Below are positions 11,758 to 23,606 of a stretch of 64,000 nt of DNA, in pieces (positions within the stretch are counted from its first letter, which is position 1; every line of letters starts with the position of its first letter). This DNA is from Sisyra terminalis. Taxonomy: Eukaryota; Arthropoda; Insecta; Neuroptera; Sisyridae. The stretch is from assembly GCA_958496175.1 (NCBI GenBank), contig OY292278.1, positions 47,430,001 to 47,494,000 of the forward strand, given 5' to 3'. The notes below the pieces were generated by a model. The model was not told where the DNA came from, searched no databases, and saw only the letters and a list, made by a program, of their open reading frames with translations. The translations under genes were made by a program, and so were the position numbers.

Positions 11758-13200
11758 TATTTTATATAAATATTTTTTCCTAAATATACTTGAATGTGAT
11801 ACTTTAAGAGAGCAACACATATGTTCATTGTTCCTTTACTTATTTAAGATTCTTGATATACTATTACCAGCTGAATTTGCCAGACATTGTTTTGCCAGTC
11901 TAAATAAAATGCTATACGGTCTATAGGTCTATATGGCAGTAAATAAATAACTTGGATTTAAAAATATGTTCTTGGAACATTAAAAATCCCTCTCTAAGCA
12001 ACTCACAGCATCCCTTGCTGTACCATTTTTAACTAGCCCTCAAGAAATACATTTTTCTTAGTTATTATACTAAGTTTTGAGAAAATTTGCTGTACCCCTA
12101 AAAATCCCTATACGATCATAGTAATGAAGTATTGACAGTTAGTGACTAATGTATTGGCCGTTGAAAATGCCGTTTTTTGCGGTTGCGGGTATGTTACTAA
12201 CGCAAGAAATAGATAAAAACATTCCCAGCTAAAAATGTTTATAGTATATCTAAATTTAATATGAAGAATTTCAGATATACAAATTGAATGGTGGCCCATG
12301 GAGTTAGGATGCACTTCCGAAATGGTCCGCAATATCATTTGAGTTGGCCGCCCTTGATTTAAAATATGCTGATATTTGATATCTTAAAAAAGAACATAGA
12401 TAGTTAATTAAGTTACATGAATATCTAATCTATGGGCATCCATTAATTTATTTTGATCGACCTTCTTCTGAAAGCTACTTTAATTATTAATAATTAATCG
12501 TAAATTCCAAATAGGTACCCTTTTTTCTGAAGAAAATTCAGTTGAACTTAATTTCAAAATTTCAATCAAATCAAGAAAGCTGTCTTTATATGAGAACCAA
12601 AAGTAAACCAGAATGAAATATTGGTTCAATTATTTAATTTGGACTTGTTTGTGACCTTTATACTTTGGCGGAACTCTAAGATCTATCTAAAAACAAAATA
12701 TTATTGAAATTGATAAACCTGTTCTTGAATTGTACGAAAGAATGCAGGTAGAAGATATTAAAGTTCAATTTTTCGACCTTTGATCCATAATTATCAATAT
12801 TGTGAGCAAAACTGCATAAATTCCGAAATGGTGTTAATTTGAAAGAATTTTACCTGCTCTCAACTGATAATATGTAATAACATAGTAAAAGCTTGAAGAC
12901 CAAAATATGAGAGCTAATGGATTCGAAAAGAGGTGTTAATGTAAGTACAAATGTCAACAAATAATAAATACCTTAAACTGGTTCCAAATTCCTTAAACGA
13001 CATATTTAAAGCTGCCATTCTCTTATACACATTTTGGCCTTCAAGCTTTTACTATGTTATTTCATATCAACAGTTGAAGATATGATATTGTGCATTCCTC
13101 ACTAGCTTACCATTAAACTGGTTTTGCACTTAACGTGTGGAATCCATACTGACAAAAACCATCACAAAAATTTAAAGTACATAAATTTTCATTTATTTCT
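11758..13200. other. Gene-free stretch with one small inverted repeat
   Basis: Mostly unique AT-rich DNA. Around 12873-12910 and 13020-13065 a ~40-bp segment (AATAACATAGTAAAAGCTTG) occurs in inverted orientation 100 bp apart. The minus ORF at 12108-12338 has no domain. Confidence 0.4.
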
Positions 13201-13205
13201 TACTA

Positions 13206-13680
13206 CCTGATGCCCGCAACTTCGTCTGTGTGACGTCTGTGATGGTATTATTTTCTTTTGAAATTTGATAATTTTGAAATCCAAATACAAAGATGAAGAC
13301 GTTTTGATCCCATATATCCCTGTGATTCTAATAATTCCCTATGATTCACCCGACCAATATATATCATCTGGACACTAATAAACATTTTTCTTATAAATTA
13401 AAATAAGTTGTAGGTACACAATTTTGTTGAACAATGCGTTTTTCATAACAAATCGCAGGCATCGATGGTTACAAATAATATATAGGCAAAAGTATGTAAA
13501 AATTTGCAAAAGATGCCGAGGGACACCCTAATCTTCCAAAAGTATAAAATATACTTTGCATCCGACTCGGATGCTTACCAAATATAAATCAAAAATTTCA
13601 TGAAATTCGGTCAAGCCGTTTTGGAGCAGTTTGATGACAAACACCATGATACGAAATTTTAAATATATGATGATAATTAA
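13206..13680 (-). mobile_element. Decayed Helitron remnant
   Basis: At 13206-13240 the plus strand reads ACCTGATGCCCGCAACTTCG then TCTGTGTGACG, a mutated reverse complement of the Helitron 3' terminus. At 13595-13650 the text AAATTCGGTCAAGCCGTTTT followed by GGAGCAGTTTGATGAC resembles the AACCGATTT...GAAATTT phrase near insect Helitron 5' ends, here reversed. It is a short, old, non-coding copy. Confidence 0.5.
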
Positions 13681-14204
13681 GAAGTTACAAATGAATTTTT
13701 GTGGTTTTTACTCATTCTAATCAGACTGAAGATTTAAAAGATTGAAGTATTAAAACTAATATCAGTATTTCGGTATTAAGAACTTAAAAAATACCTTATA
13801 CCAGTATTGAGTTTATGGTCCAATTTTGCAATCTCTAAATACAATACAATGCAATGAAAATGAAAGATTTTTTCATTCTCATTCTTAGTGTACAATCGGC
13901 AGGACTACATTTCGAAGCCCAAAAAAAAAATGTTTTTCCAATTTTCCGAAAGCGAGAAAATATAATTATTTTGAAGCCTTAAAATTTCAATGAAAAAATA
14001 TTAAGCTATAATATTTTTCTGGTTTAGAAAATGAATTTTATTCTTCAAAGTAAAAGCAATTAATCATATCCAAGTTTTCTATTCTTGGAAGATGAACTTT
14101 ATTTCTGAATTTATCTTCAATTAAAAGAAAATCAACAATATTGGTATTCTGTAAAAATGATGCTGTGGTTTATAGAAAAAAAATAAATATACTTAAACTA
14201 AACA
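13681..14204. other. Gene-free AT-rich stretch upstream of a PLE gene
   Basis: No ends or ORFs recognised. Some of it may be decayed 5' reverse-transcriptase sequence of the element that follows, since spaced residues are plausible, but this cannot be shown. Confidence 0.35.
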
Positions 14205-15126
14205 AGCCATAAAGAATTTTATGAACTTGCTAATATCAAAAATATATATCATCATCTTACAAAAAAATTATTTCACTTTCAACCAAAAATTTCATCACCA
14301 AAAGGAAGACTTGGCCATGGGTTCCCCTTTATCAAGACTACTAGCCAATACTTACATGAATCACTTTGAAAATAAATATATTATAAACAATACCTACAAA
14401 AATTAAATAATATATTATGGAAGATATGTAGACGATACATTTATATTATTTAATGGAACTACTCAACAGGTTGTCAAAATGTTATCCCATCTGAACAAAA
14501 TTAACCAGAAAATAAAAATCACTTCAGAACATGAACTAAGTGGAAAAATCAACTTTTTAGACACAACAATCACCAATGAAAATGGAAAGTTGTCATACAA
14601 TATATACAGAAAACCATCAACAAAAATAACCATCCATAAAACAGAATTTTACCAAAGAAACCAAAAATTGGCAGCTTACAACAGTCTAGTGTACCGAGCG
14701 ATCAAGTTCCCTCTTAGCACCAAAGCTCGTGAAAAATAAATTAAGATAATTAAACATTTAGCCTTAACTAACGGATATAACAGCTCAATCATAAACAAAA
14801 CAATATCGAAATTTACTAAAAAATTCATTCTTTCAACTCCCCCATAAGAAAATAAAAAATATATAAAATCAAACTTCAATAATACATTTAATTTTCCAAT
14901 TGCCAACATCCTAACAAAAAAAATAACTTGAATATCGCATTTTCAACAAACAACAACATGAAAGTTCTTAAACCATTAGAGAACAACCAAATTACAACGA
15001 AAAATAAAACGGGAATATATAAAATTAAATGTGATTCCTGTGAAAAATTCTACATTGGCCAAACTGGAAGATCTTTTGGAACAAAATATAAGGAACATAC
15101 ACCAAAGAATCATGTCATTGGTTAAA
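14205..15126 (+). pseudogene. Penelope-like element polyprotein: reverse transcriptase plus GIY-YIG endonuclease (broken)
   Basis: Penelope-like retroelements encode a reverse transcriptase fused to a GIY-YIG endonuclease that nicks the target for priming. Here 14221-14406 gives FTFNQKFHHQKEDLAMGSPL then SRLLANTYMNHFENK, matching the PLE motif around MGSPLSP.LAN. After a TAA the frame continues with YYGRYVDDTFILF (about 14417-14455), the YVDD catalytic motif. The segment 14479-14739 reads INFLDTTI and IYRKPS, the conserved NFLD and YRKPT region. GIYKIKCDSCEKFYIGQTGR lies at 15012-15071, with the GIY and YIG motifs and the two cysteines typical of PLE endonucleases. Several stops and frame breaks show it is dead. 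Its last piece is displaced to 16.25 kb. Confidence 0.85.
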
Positions 15127-15264
15127 ATTTATAAAGTTTAAGTAACAAATTCACTGATTGGTCGAATTAAAGATTGAGCTTTGTACGGTGCGCTATGATT
15201 GGCCCATGCATTCTGCGCCATAACTACAGTGCCTTGATTTGTACAAAGTAAGCTTAGGATTTCT

Positions 15265-16005
15265 CTTCTAAAGTGACTTTTGAGTACAAAACATTTGGAA
15301 CGGTATTTCTTTCGATTTATAATTCATACATCGCAAAGAAAATTATTGTTATTTAAATAATTTTTATATATAACTGTTAATTTTAATCCGGAATCAATAT
15401 TTTTCAATTTAAAATTTACTTTTGAGGAGGAAGATCGTTGATTTTGTAAGGGTTATTTTTCTTCGCACAATTAAGACTTTCGGTCTTAATAAAGATCCGT
15501 AAAGTGAGAACCACAAGAAATTTTTTCTTTTCATATTTTGGAAACTTATTTTCTTATTCTAATTTTGATCAGTATCGCGATCAACGATTATTGGTCTTAT
15601 TGTTTTTAAAGCGAAATTTTGATTTTAAGCTTAGTATATCTCATTAAAATGACTTTTGAGTACAGAACATTTGGAACGATATTTCTTTCGATTTATAATT
15701 CATATATCGCAAAGAAAATGATTGTTATTTAAATAATTATTCTTTATAACTCTTAATAATAAAACGGAATTAATATTTTTCAATTTAAAATTTACTTTTG
15801 AGGATGAAGATCGTTGATTTTGTAAGGGTTATTTTTTTTCGCACAATTAAGACCTTCGGTCTTAATAAAGATCCGTAAACCGAGATCCATAAGAAATTTT
15901 TTCTTATTATATTTTGGTAACTTATTTTCTTATTCTAATTTTGATCATTATCGCGATGAACGATCATTGGTTTTATTGTTTTTAAAGCGAAATTTCGACT
16001 TACGA
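15265..16005. repeat. Two-unit tandem repeat, ~371-bp period, inside the PLE
   Basis: GACTTTTGAGTACA occurs at about 15279 and 15650 and the following ~350 bp match closely. Each unit holds a hairpin: TTAAGACTTTCGGTCTTAA in unit 1 and TTAAGACCTTCGGTCTTAA in unit 2, so a G-U pair is replaced by G-C and the stem is preserved. The block lies between the endonuclease part and the C-terminal piece of the PLE, so it is either an insertion or expanded PLE sequence. No coding. Confidence 0.75.
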
Positions 16006-16252
16006 TTTGAAGTCTTCGAATGAAGTCCAATAATTTTCTTTCACTGTTTGTATTAATGATTGTATCGTCTACAAATTGAAAGTTGGAAAATCGTTTTCCA
16101 CCAATTTTAATTCCACTATTTTACTTCTCCAAAGTGAGTTCCAGTATAATCTCTCCTACAACAACTTCAAATTTTACATAACACCTTTAAGACGAAAATC
16201 ATCAATGCTTAAATTTCGAAACAAATTTTAAGTGACTACATATTTGCAAGAA

Positions 16253-16462
16253 AAGATTACATATGAACACCCTGGAAGAATATAAAATATACAAAGCACT
16301 TAAACTAGATCCAAATAATATCCTTAACGACAAATTATATAAAACAAACAACCTATATGAAATTTGCTTACAACTGACAAAATAATCATTATTTGATGAT
16401 GACAGCCAAAAACTGTTGAAACTTGTCATAATAAAGAAGAAATTGAATGACAGGACATACAT
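16253..16462 (+). pseudogene. Penelope-like polyprotein C-terminal fragment
   Basis: Read as ACC CTG GAA GAA TAT..., the plus strand gives TLEEYKIYKALKLDPNNILN, followed by DKLYKTNNLYEICLQLTK and a stop at about 16383. A closing LEE.EIYK...LN phrase is common at the end of PLE proteins. It belongs to the gene at 14.2-15.1 kb, from which the 371-bp repeat block separates it. Related pieces occur at 24.14 and 25.41 kb. Confidence 0.6.
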
Positions 16463-16579
16463 TATAATTCATTAATAAATTAATTAATTATTGAATTCAT
16501 TTGTTTTGAATTTGAAACGATACTTTCTATTTCTTCATAGATCAAAGCCATTTTCGGAAGGAAAAATAAAAAAATTGAA

Positions 16580-17160
16580 AATTGATTAATGTTATGGCAG
16601 ATCATTTAAATTTTTTCTCGACTCGGTTATGTTGGGTGCTGTGGTACAACATAATGACATGTGAGTGCATCATATACAGAGAGCAAGAGTTTGGAATACC
16701 TAAGCAGTTTAGGTGTGGTTGTAAAATTCAAATCCTTGCGCGTTTTACTTTAGAAAAAATCAAGTTAAAAATAATAGCAATAATCAAAGACTACTTAGGA
16801 AGTTTATGAAGCGAAACCAGCTCGAGCCTCGGCTCTCGGCCGAGAACGAGTCCCATTAAAGACATCTCACATCATAAAAAGTGCTCCGGGTGCTCGGAGT
16901 GCTCGAATGTGCTCGAATGTGCTGTGGCACAGAGCATTGTATAGTGAAGTAGGGTCGCACCGGCCAAATTGGCGTTGTGTTCACGACACATGTCTGTCGT
17001 GTCGTGTCGCTGGCCATCTCTCCACCGCCACCGATTATAAATCATTTCAATCGTCGCTCAAAATGGCATTAACGCTCGCTCCTTATTCGATCAATCCGTA
17101 TATATGTGTGCAAATACATTTCTACATAACTGCATATTTTAACGCATGATCTAATAAATT
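16580..17160. other. GC-richer unique island
   Basis: The segment 16805-17100 is GC-rich for this region, with many CpG and TCG steps, the 12-bp palindrome TCTCGGCCGAGA near 16835, and tandem TGCTCGAATG at about 16900-16920. Two ORFs pass through (16582-16809 and 16907-17149, plus) without a domain. It could be a promoter or untranslated exon. I cannot assign a transcription start. Confidence 0.4.
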
Positions 17161-17516
17161 TAATATGGAGAAAAATCCATATAAAAAACACCCCACCAAC
17201 ATCACATTTATCTTTAATTATTGCAAAAATTATTGCACAACCTATCAACTCATTTACATAATTATTGAATAAATAAATGCCGCAATCACTTGTAAATCGT
17301 CTCCATCAATCACTGATTGTATAAACAGATCATTTTTTATCAAAAAATCATTTTTTTTTATTAATATCGGCAATGATTTGGTAACAAGAAGATACGACTT
17401 TCATTTCAAATTTTTTAATTGTTTTCAATGACTTCAGACAATTTTCGGTTTAACTTAATTCTTTGGGAGGATAAAAGGGTGGAAAAATATTTTATAAGGA
17501 ATCGAGAGACTCTTAA

Positions 17517-17697
17517 GGGGTTGCATACAGTTAGAAAGCCGAAAAAAAAACGAATTTTCCAGAATTTTTTCAGAGAAAACTTTTATATTTGTTGATCTAA
17601 AAATTTGTACACATATTATGGTATCTTTTAACTGTATTTTAAGACTTGGTATTAGTAAAAATATTTATTTGGAAAGGAGCTACAGCTGATCTCCGGA
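17517..17697 (+). mobile_element. 5' part of a TTAA-target DNA element (duplicated fragment)
   Basis: Starts after TTAA at 17513-17516 with GGGGTTGCATACAGTTAGAA and is cut off at the tandem duplication breakpoint. It is the partner of the full copy at 18821-19537. Confidence 0.7.
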
Positions 17698-17800
17698 ATG
17701 TATAAAGAGATCATTTTTTATCAAAAACATTTTTTTATTTTTATTAATATCGGCAATGATTTGGTAACAAGAAAATATGATTTTCATTTCGAATTTTTAA

Positions 17801-18698
17801 GGAGGTATTCTGGTCTAGAAGCCTGAATTTTAGGCATTTTTTCAAGTAAGATAAAAAAAATGAAAAAAAATTTTACTATCTACTTATTTATATGTTTTGT
17901 ATTGCCATTTGGAGAATATAAAAAAAGTAACCAGAAAAAAAAACTAAAATTCGCTGAGATACAGGCTGGTGGAGTGGGGGCCTCAAAAAAAAAAAACGGT
18001 GCGTCCTGATTGATATGATTTCAACTCTTGTAGAGATCTAAAACAAAAAAATCAAACAAATTTTTCATTAATAAAGATGTCGCTATCGGGTTGACCCTTT
18101 TCCAAAAAAAAAAAAATAAATAAATAACAAAATGGCGTCGACTTGAAAAAAAAAATGTTACCCTATTTTTTCGACTTTTCCGAATTTTTTAAAAATACTT
18201 AAAATCATTTTTTTTTAAAGTCCAAGACAGACGCGATGGAGAGTTGTATAAACAAAATATATACCAAATTTCGAAAGAATCGGTTCAATAGAACTTGAAA
18301 TATCATGTCAACCACCTCAAAAAAAGTAGTTTCGAGAAAAACGCGTTTACAGTTTCGGAATCAATTCTAAAGGAATAACTCTGAAAATAATATGTAATAC
18401 TCACTTGGCATCAATCGGCGATCCCAGATCCATACATTAGGCCTTCCACCTTCTCATAATTCAGGTCTTGAGAAGTTCTTTCAGCTAATCGAGCTGTTCT
18501 ACCTTCTTTTAGGGCAGCAGAAGCTCGTAGTTCAGAGCGGTCAATTCTTATTTAGTTTGTATCTAAATCGGCTGTATCGCCGAAAATAATTCGAATTTTG
18601 AAAAATCCTTTTAAAATCATACTTTTGAATGTCTAAACTTTCAAAATATTCAAAAAAAAATATTTGATTTTTTCTAATTTCTAGACCAGAATACCCCC
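17801..18698. mobile_element. Non-autonomous TTAA-target DNA transposon
   Basis: Left end GGAGGTATTCTGGTCTAGAA and right end (reverse complement) GGGGGTATTCTGGTCTAGAA differ at one base. TTAA flanks both sides (17797-17800, 18699-18702). Unit 1 of the tandem duplication has the empty site with a single TTAA at 17415-17418. piggyBac and Kolobok both duplicate TTAA. The ends do not decide between them, and no transposase is present. Confidence 0.85.
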
Positions 18699-18820
18699 TT
18701 AATTGGTTTTGCACATTTCAATGACTTCAGACAATTTTCTGAAGAATATCAGCCTAACTTAATTCTTTGGGAAGACAAAAGGGTGGAAAATTATTTTATA
18801 AGGAATTGAGAGACTCTTAA

Positions 18821-19537
18821 GGGGTGGGGTTACATACAGTTAGAAGGCCGAAAAAAAGCGAATTTTCCAGCGAAAACTTTTGAATTTATTGATCTAAAAA
18901 TTTGTACACATATTATGGTATCTTTAACTGTATTTTAAGACTTGGTATTAGTAAAAATATTTACTTGGAAAGGAACTACAGCTGATCTCCGGGAGCTCCT
19001 CTGAAAAAAGACGTTTTGCACTGACCACTACATCTCTGAACTGGATCCTTTGAAATTAAAAAACCAAACAGATATCATTAAAGTAATGTTAAATCTAGGT
19101 AATTCATCGAAGAAATAAGCAAAATAAAAATTTTTGACAAAATCGCAGTTCCTCAAAAAAAATAAATCGATTTTTGACCAAAATTTCGGTCTTAAAATGT
19201 TTATAAAAAAAATATTTATCGGTGAGAAAAAATCTTCGATTAATTACTAAAAAATATATTTAAGAAGTGCGTGTTAAAATTTAAGACTAATCGGTTTAGC
19301 CGTTTTGGAGTAATGTTGGCCACTGACTTTGAAAACACTTTTTTGAGAAAAACGCGTTTAAAGTTGGAAAAGCACTTTACATAGGATAAAATTTTTTTTT
19401 TCAAATTTGCGTGTAACTTCGAAAATATTCACCGGAACGATATGAAATTTTCTGTGTGTATTCTTAAAGATACGTATATTAAGAAAATAAATTAAAAAAA
19501 AACTATTTTTTTGAAAATTCTAACTATATATAACCCC
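18821..19537. mobile_element. Second TTAA-target DNA transposon, complete but non-coding
   Basis: Flanked by TTAA at 18817-18820 and 19538-19541. The left end is GGGG(TGGGG)TTACATACAGTTAGAA and the right end (reversed) GGGGTTATATATAGTTAGAA. The left end carries a 5-bp insertion relative to the copy at 17517. No ORF. Confidence 0.8.
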
Positions 19538-19541
19538 TTAA

Positions 19542-20249
19542 GTAAACTTTGAAGCTTGAAAGCTCTGACAAAATATTCATCCATTCTTAAACTAGGATTA
19601 AATTTTTATTGGTTATTTATTTGTTTTTATTTGCTTATAAATCCTCTTAGTAAAAATAGTTAAAGATTCTTTAAGTAGTTGTTGAAATCATGACCATAAA
19701 TGAGAAATTATTTATTTCATCTGTATGGCTATTACTTCCTATTCTACTCAATACAATTGTAAGTAGATTTAGGGATATTAGTTAAATTGGGGTCAAAAAA
19801 ATCTTCTAAATTTGAATAAAATCAAACCAAAGCAGCCACATCATAAACTTCTACAAGTGATCTATATGCTTCAGTTGCAGACTTCAAATAAATGATTTTT
19901 TTTTTAAAGATAAATTTGTTATCTGTAAAAAAGGCAATACAATAGGCAAATTTAATTTTAACATATGAATGGCCCAAATCAACAACGAGGCTCTCTAGGT
20001 ATTGTTAGGATGATCTTGATGGATTTTTTGGGTGCTTGATGGACGATAGTGCTTGTACTTCTGGATCTCTATAAAGTATAAAATTTCGTAGAACTTAAGG
20101 AATATAATAGAAATGATTTAGGCTACGTAAGATATTTTGAGATAATTATGAATCTATACATTAATCACACGTTTGAGGTTTTTGCTGGGATTGAGATTAG
20201 ATGGATTGGATTTGTTGTATGATGACAGTATTGTTGTTTTATATATAAA
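19542..20249. other. Gene-free stretch
   Basis: AT-rich, apparently unique; nothing recognised. Confidence 0.4.
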
Positions 20250-20306
20250 ATTAATTATGTTCTTGGAAACTTGGATTTAAATAATAAAACGTTATTTTTC
20301 AAATTA

Positions 20307-20349
20307 TCTCAACGTTTCGTTGGTATTTATTTCCAACTTCTTCAGAAGA
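20307..20349 (-). ncRNA. Hammerhead-ribozyme-like motif, family a (left arm)
   Basis: Minus strand: stem I strand TCTT, core CTGAAGA (20345-20339), stem II GTTGG/CCAAC, GAAA (20318-20315), then CGTT and stem I strand GAGA. Stem I pairs with one GU. The cleavage site would follow GUU. Stem III is only A-C-G-U, self-complementary, as in dimer-forming type I hammerheads. Confidence 0.7.
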
Positions 20350-20383
20350 ATTTTTGAGGTTAACATCCTTAACATCCAAAAAT

Positions 20384-20426
20384 TCTCCTGAAGAAGTTGG
20401 AAATAAATACCAACGAAACGTTGAGA
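20384..20426 (+). ncRNA. Hammerhead-ribozyme-like motif, family a (right arm)
   Basis: Stem I TCTC (20384-20387) pairs with GAGA (20423-20426), all Watson-Crick. The core CTGAAGA is at 20388-20394, stem II GTTGG (20396-20400) pairs with CCAAC (20410-20414), and GAAA is at 20415-20418. Predicted cleavage is after GUU at 20422. This is one of the best-preserved examples. Confidence 0.75.
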
Positions 20427-20490
20427 TAATTTGAAAAATAATGTCTTATTTTTTGAATCCAAGTTCCCAAGAACATTATTAATTATTTAC

Positions 20491-22430
20491 CACACCATGG
20501 ATGAGAGCAACCAGAAATTAAGATAAAGATTTTATGCAAGAAGTATTTTTCTATCGTATGATATGGGACAACTACAGCATGCATCGATGTGCATTAAATT
20601 GAATGCATTTACTTTATTTTTATACAATTACAATAAGGGACAACTAAAAAGATTCTGTTGCTTTTTAGACTATTATTTGTTATTGCACCAACGAAATATA
20701 CCATGATTTGGAAAAAAACTTTAGGTAATCGTAATTTTTCGGTCAAAGATTGCATTATTAGGTCTCCTTTTTGCAAATACAATAATCATTAGATAACATT
20801 ATGTGAAGTAATTGGTAACTAGTTACAAAATAATATGCAACAATAGTTTCTTAGATTGTTTGCTCAATTGACTAAATTTAGACAAATCAGGGTCTTATTG
20901 TTGACGTCACATCAATATCCCTTTTTTAGATCCTGTCGTTTTTTTTTAATGCATAATACACTACACACCTGACCATCATAAACAATAGCAAATTTTTTTT
21001 TTGAAAAAGCTGGGAAATACAAATCATTCAAATTCGAAAAGAAAAATCAAAAAGCACTGACATAGTTTTTTCCAAGAACATGGCGTAGGCGTCGCAAAGA
21101 CAATCGACAAAGACAATAATCCAACTTACTGAAGAAAAAAAAAAGAGTTGATATTGTTAATAATTACATTTTGCTGCAATTGTGCCGTTTTTAGTATTCT
21201 GCAAAGTGCAGGTGGCTGATAGTTGTTAGCCGGACTATTATCTGTTTTCTTTGTGCTGGGCACCCAATGGAATTTTTCGGGATTTATCGGGTTTTTTGAC
21301 GCAAAAACAGGCGGTTTTTTTTCGCGCTTGATTATAAATTCTTGTCAGATAACAAATAGAAATATTTATTAAGAATAAAAATATATAAAAAACGTTTGTC
21401 AAGTTGTTGAGCGCACGATCTCCTTATTGGCATCGAGATCGAGAGCCATAACGTCCACATTTGGATAACGAGTATTTAGGCTAAAAGATTAATATTGCAA
21501 AAATGGAATCGATTTACGCCACTTTTTGCCGCCGCTACTTATAATATGCCACTGATATTTTTTTGATTTATCGCTTGAATAATGTTATTTATTATTATGG
21601 CATTGCTAAAAACTTAACTATTTACAGTCGATAGTTTTTTTTTTTTTCATTCTGCAAGTCTTATAACCGTTTGATATATATCATTTAAATTAGTCGCCAT
21701 GGATCAAGATTTCTGATTAGCTCGAGTGATCAACTATTTTTTTTAAATAAATCCTAATAATATTTCTGTCGATTATTTTTTAACGATTTATTTCCAATAG
21801 TTAACTACTCACTGTTTTAAATGTTAAAAATGAAAGTACAAAATTTCTTGTTTTGTATCTTTTTCACTTACGTTAACCATTGACTCTTGTCATTTAGATT
21901 CTTGTTTTTGCCGTTAGAAGACTCAATAAAAGTAAAAAAGGAAGTTTCTACAATGAAACTAACATTTAATTAAATTGCTGGAAAAAAGTTTTGTTTGTTC
22001 TGATAAGGTGTCAATGTTGATTTTTAGGAAAGCAATTTTTGGTTGATATTTTTGCTTATATAATAAAACTTTTACTATCCAAAATTTAAAGGAGATTATA
22101 ACATAATACCTATAGTAAATATATAACAACTTTTCAAAAGTTTAAAGATGGGTTTTTCAGTTGTACACTAGAAATAATAAATTAAAAGCAAATTTTTTAA
22201 CCAATTTTTTGCATAGATATCGACAATCAAAGATATTGTCATCTATTAAGTAATTTTTCTTAAGAACCCGGATTTCAAAATGCTAAAAAAGGTACTGCTA
22301 CAAATGTTTATGATTTCTACAGATTTTATAATTAATGGGTAGATAATCAGTCATAAAATTGAGGACGCTAAGGACCAACTATTGTCAATGAAAATAGCAA
22401 AACAACAAGAAATATTGATGAAACATTTAT
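20491..22430. other. Gene-free stretch with a less AT-rich part (about 20880-21560)
   Basis: Unique sequence without ORFs above 60 codons. The part 21180-21500 has more GC. No transposon ends were recognised. Confidence 0.4.
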
Positions 22431-22607
22431 TAATGATTAAAATAAGATTTTTTTGGCTGACTTTGAATAGTTATACTGTGTATACAATATATAGGATATA
22501 TTGCAATCCAATTTATGTAGTATAATTTAATATAATAATATATAAAAATCATACCATAAACATAAATTTGAACAGAAGTTCAAACAAAAATATTCGTGAC
22601 GTATTGC

Positions 22608-22648
22608 CCAGATACGTATTTCGATTGCCAAGCAATCTTCTTCAGTGG
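22608..22648 (-). ncRNA. Hammerhead-like motif, family b (left arm)
   Basis: Minus strand: CCA, core CTGAAGA (22645-22639), stem II GATTGC/GCAATC with loop TTG, GAAA (22622-22619), the self-complementary TACGTA as stem III, UC, then TGG pairing with CCA. All core boxes are intact. Confidence 0.7.
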
Positions 22649-22977
22649 TAATCAAGTAACTGCTTTGTGATGATTCACAAATGCAATTCCTAATAAAAAA
22701 GCTTAATCCATTTCTGTATTTTTTTAATCGATTAAAAATTTATATTTTTGCAATAATAAAAATTTAATATAAATTACGAAATAAGAGTTCGAAAACAATA
22801 GCTTATCTTTATGGGTGTTGGAGTCTTATGCTATGGGATTCATGTAAAGAGAAAATATTATTTATGATCATTGTCAAATCATTTGAAATTATTTTTAGAA
22901 CTTGGACATTAGGTTTATTCAAACAATCTGATGAATCATCACAAAACAGTTACGGAGTGATCCAAACTACTTGATGA

Positions 22978-23018
22978 CCACTGAAGAAGCTTGCTTGGCA
23001 ATCGAAATACGTATCTGG
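22978..23018 (+). ncRNA. Hammerhead-like motif, family b (right arm)
   Basis: CCA (22978-22980), CTGAAGA (22981-22987), stem II with one changed pair (GCTTGC/GCAATC), GAAA (23004-23007), TACGTA, UC with predicted cleavage after 23015, then TGG. Stem II is slightly weakened compared with the left arm. Confidence 0.65.
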
Positions 23019-23165
23019 GCAATACGTCACGAATATTTTTCTTTGAACTTCTGTTCAAATTTATTTTTATGGTGTAATTTTTATATATTATTATATTAAA
23101 TTATACTACTACATAAATTGGACCGCAATATATCCAATATATTGTTTATACAATTTATTAATAGT

Positions 23166-23606
23166 TTTAGAAACTTAAGGAATTGAAGTATTAGCTAAAC
23201 AATAGACAAATTATCTCAAAAACTGAACAGCTTAGCAAAAAAAGGAATTTTATAATTAAAAAGTATCCTAACTAAAAATTTAGAACGGAAACTTATGAAA
23301 CTTTATTAATTAGATTACTGATTTCGATTACTTGAATTAAAACTTAGATTTCCAAAAGCGCTATTTACAGAAATAAAAAGATAAGAAGAAAAACTATCCA
23401 ACAAAAGATCCTTGGAAAAATAGAGGTGTTAGTTTTGTGCCTCTAAGTAAATCAAGTAAAAAAATAGACAAGGATTTAGAGAGGAATTCAATTAGAAAAT
23501 ACAATGAGAGCTGACTTAGGTTTTAGCTAGAACTGTAGAAAAAATAACGGTTGTAATAATTTTTTGTGTTGAGTACTTTAAAACGATTGGTTCTCGGAAA
23601 ATTTTG
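23166..23606. other. Gene-free AT-rich stretch
   Basis: Nothing recognised beyond AT-rich sequence. Confidence 0.4.

Larger units (their letters stand above)
17316..18990. repeat. Tandem duplication (~380-bp unit), second unit split by a transposon
   Basis: Unit 1 (about 17316-17697) and unit 2 (about 17698-18990, minus the insertion) run in the same order: ATAAA.AGATCATTTTTTAT, AATATCGGCAATGATTTGGT, TTCAATGACTTCAGACAATT, and then the first ~180 bp of a TTAA element ending at GCTACAGCTGATCTCCGG. The duplication breakpoint lies inside that element, so duplication came after its insertion. Confidence 0.8.
20250..20490. mobile_element. Head-to-head pair of Penelope-like terminal repeats (family a)
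   Basis: Arms at about 20252-20359 and 20378-20486 are inverted copies reading outward from a centre with CATCCTTAACATC. Outer edges share TGTTCTTGG.AACTTGGATT. Each arm contains an intact-looking hammerhead core. No protein remains. Confidence 0.75.
22433..23165. mobile_element. Penelope-like inverted terminal repeats (family b)
   Basis: The left part (22433-22690) and right part (22925-23160) are inverted copies, sharing TTCAAACAAAAATATTCGTG then ACGTATTGCCC. The middle (22690-22920) matches the 51.4-51.68 kb copy in reverse. Each arm has a hammerhead-like motif. The outer part TGACTTTGAA.AGTTATACTG recurs at 31.14 and 31.50 kb. Confidence 0.7.
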
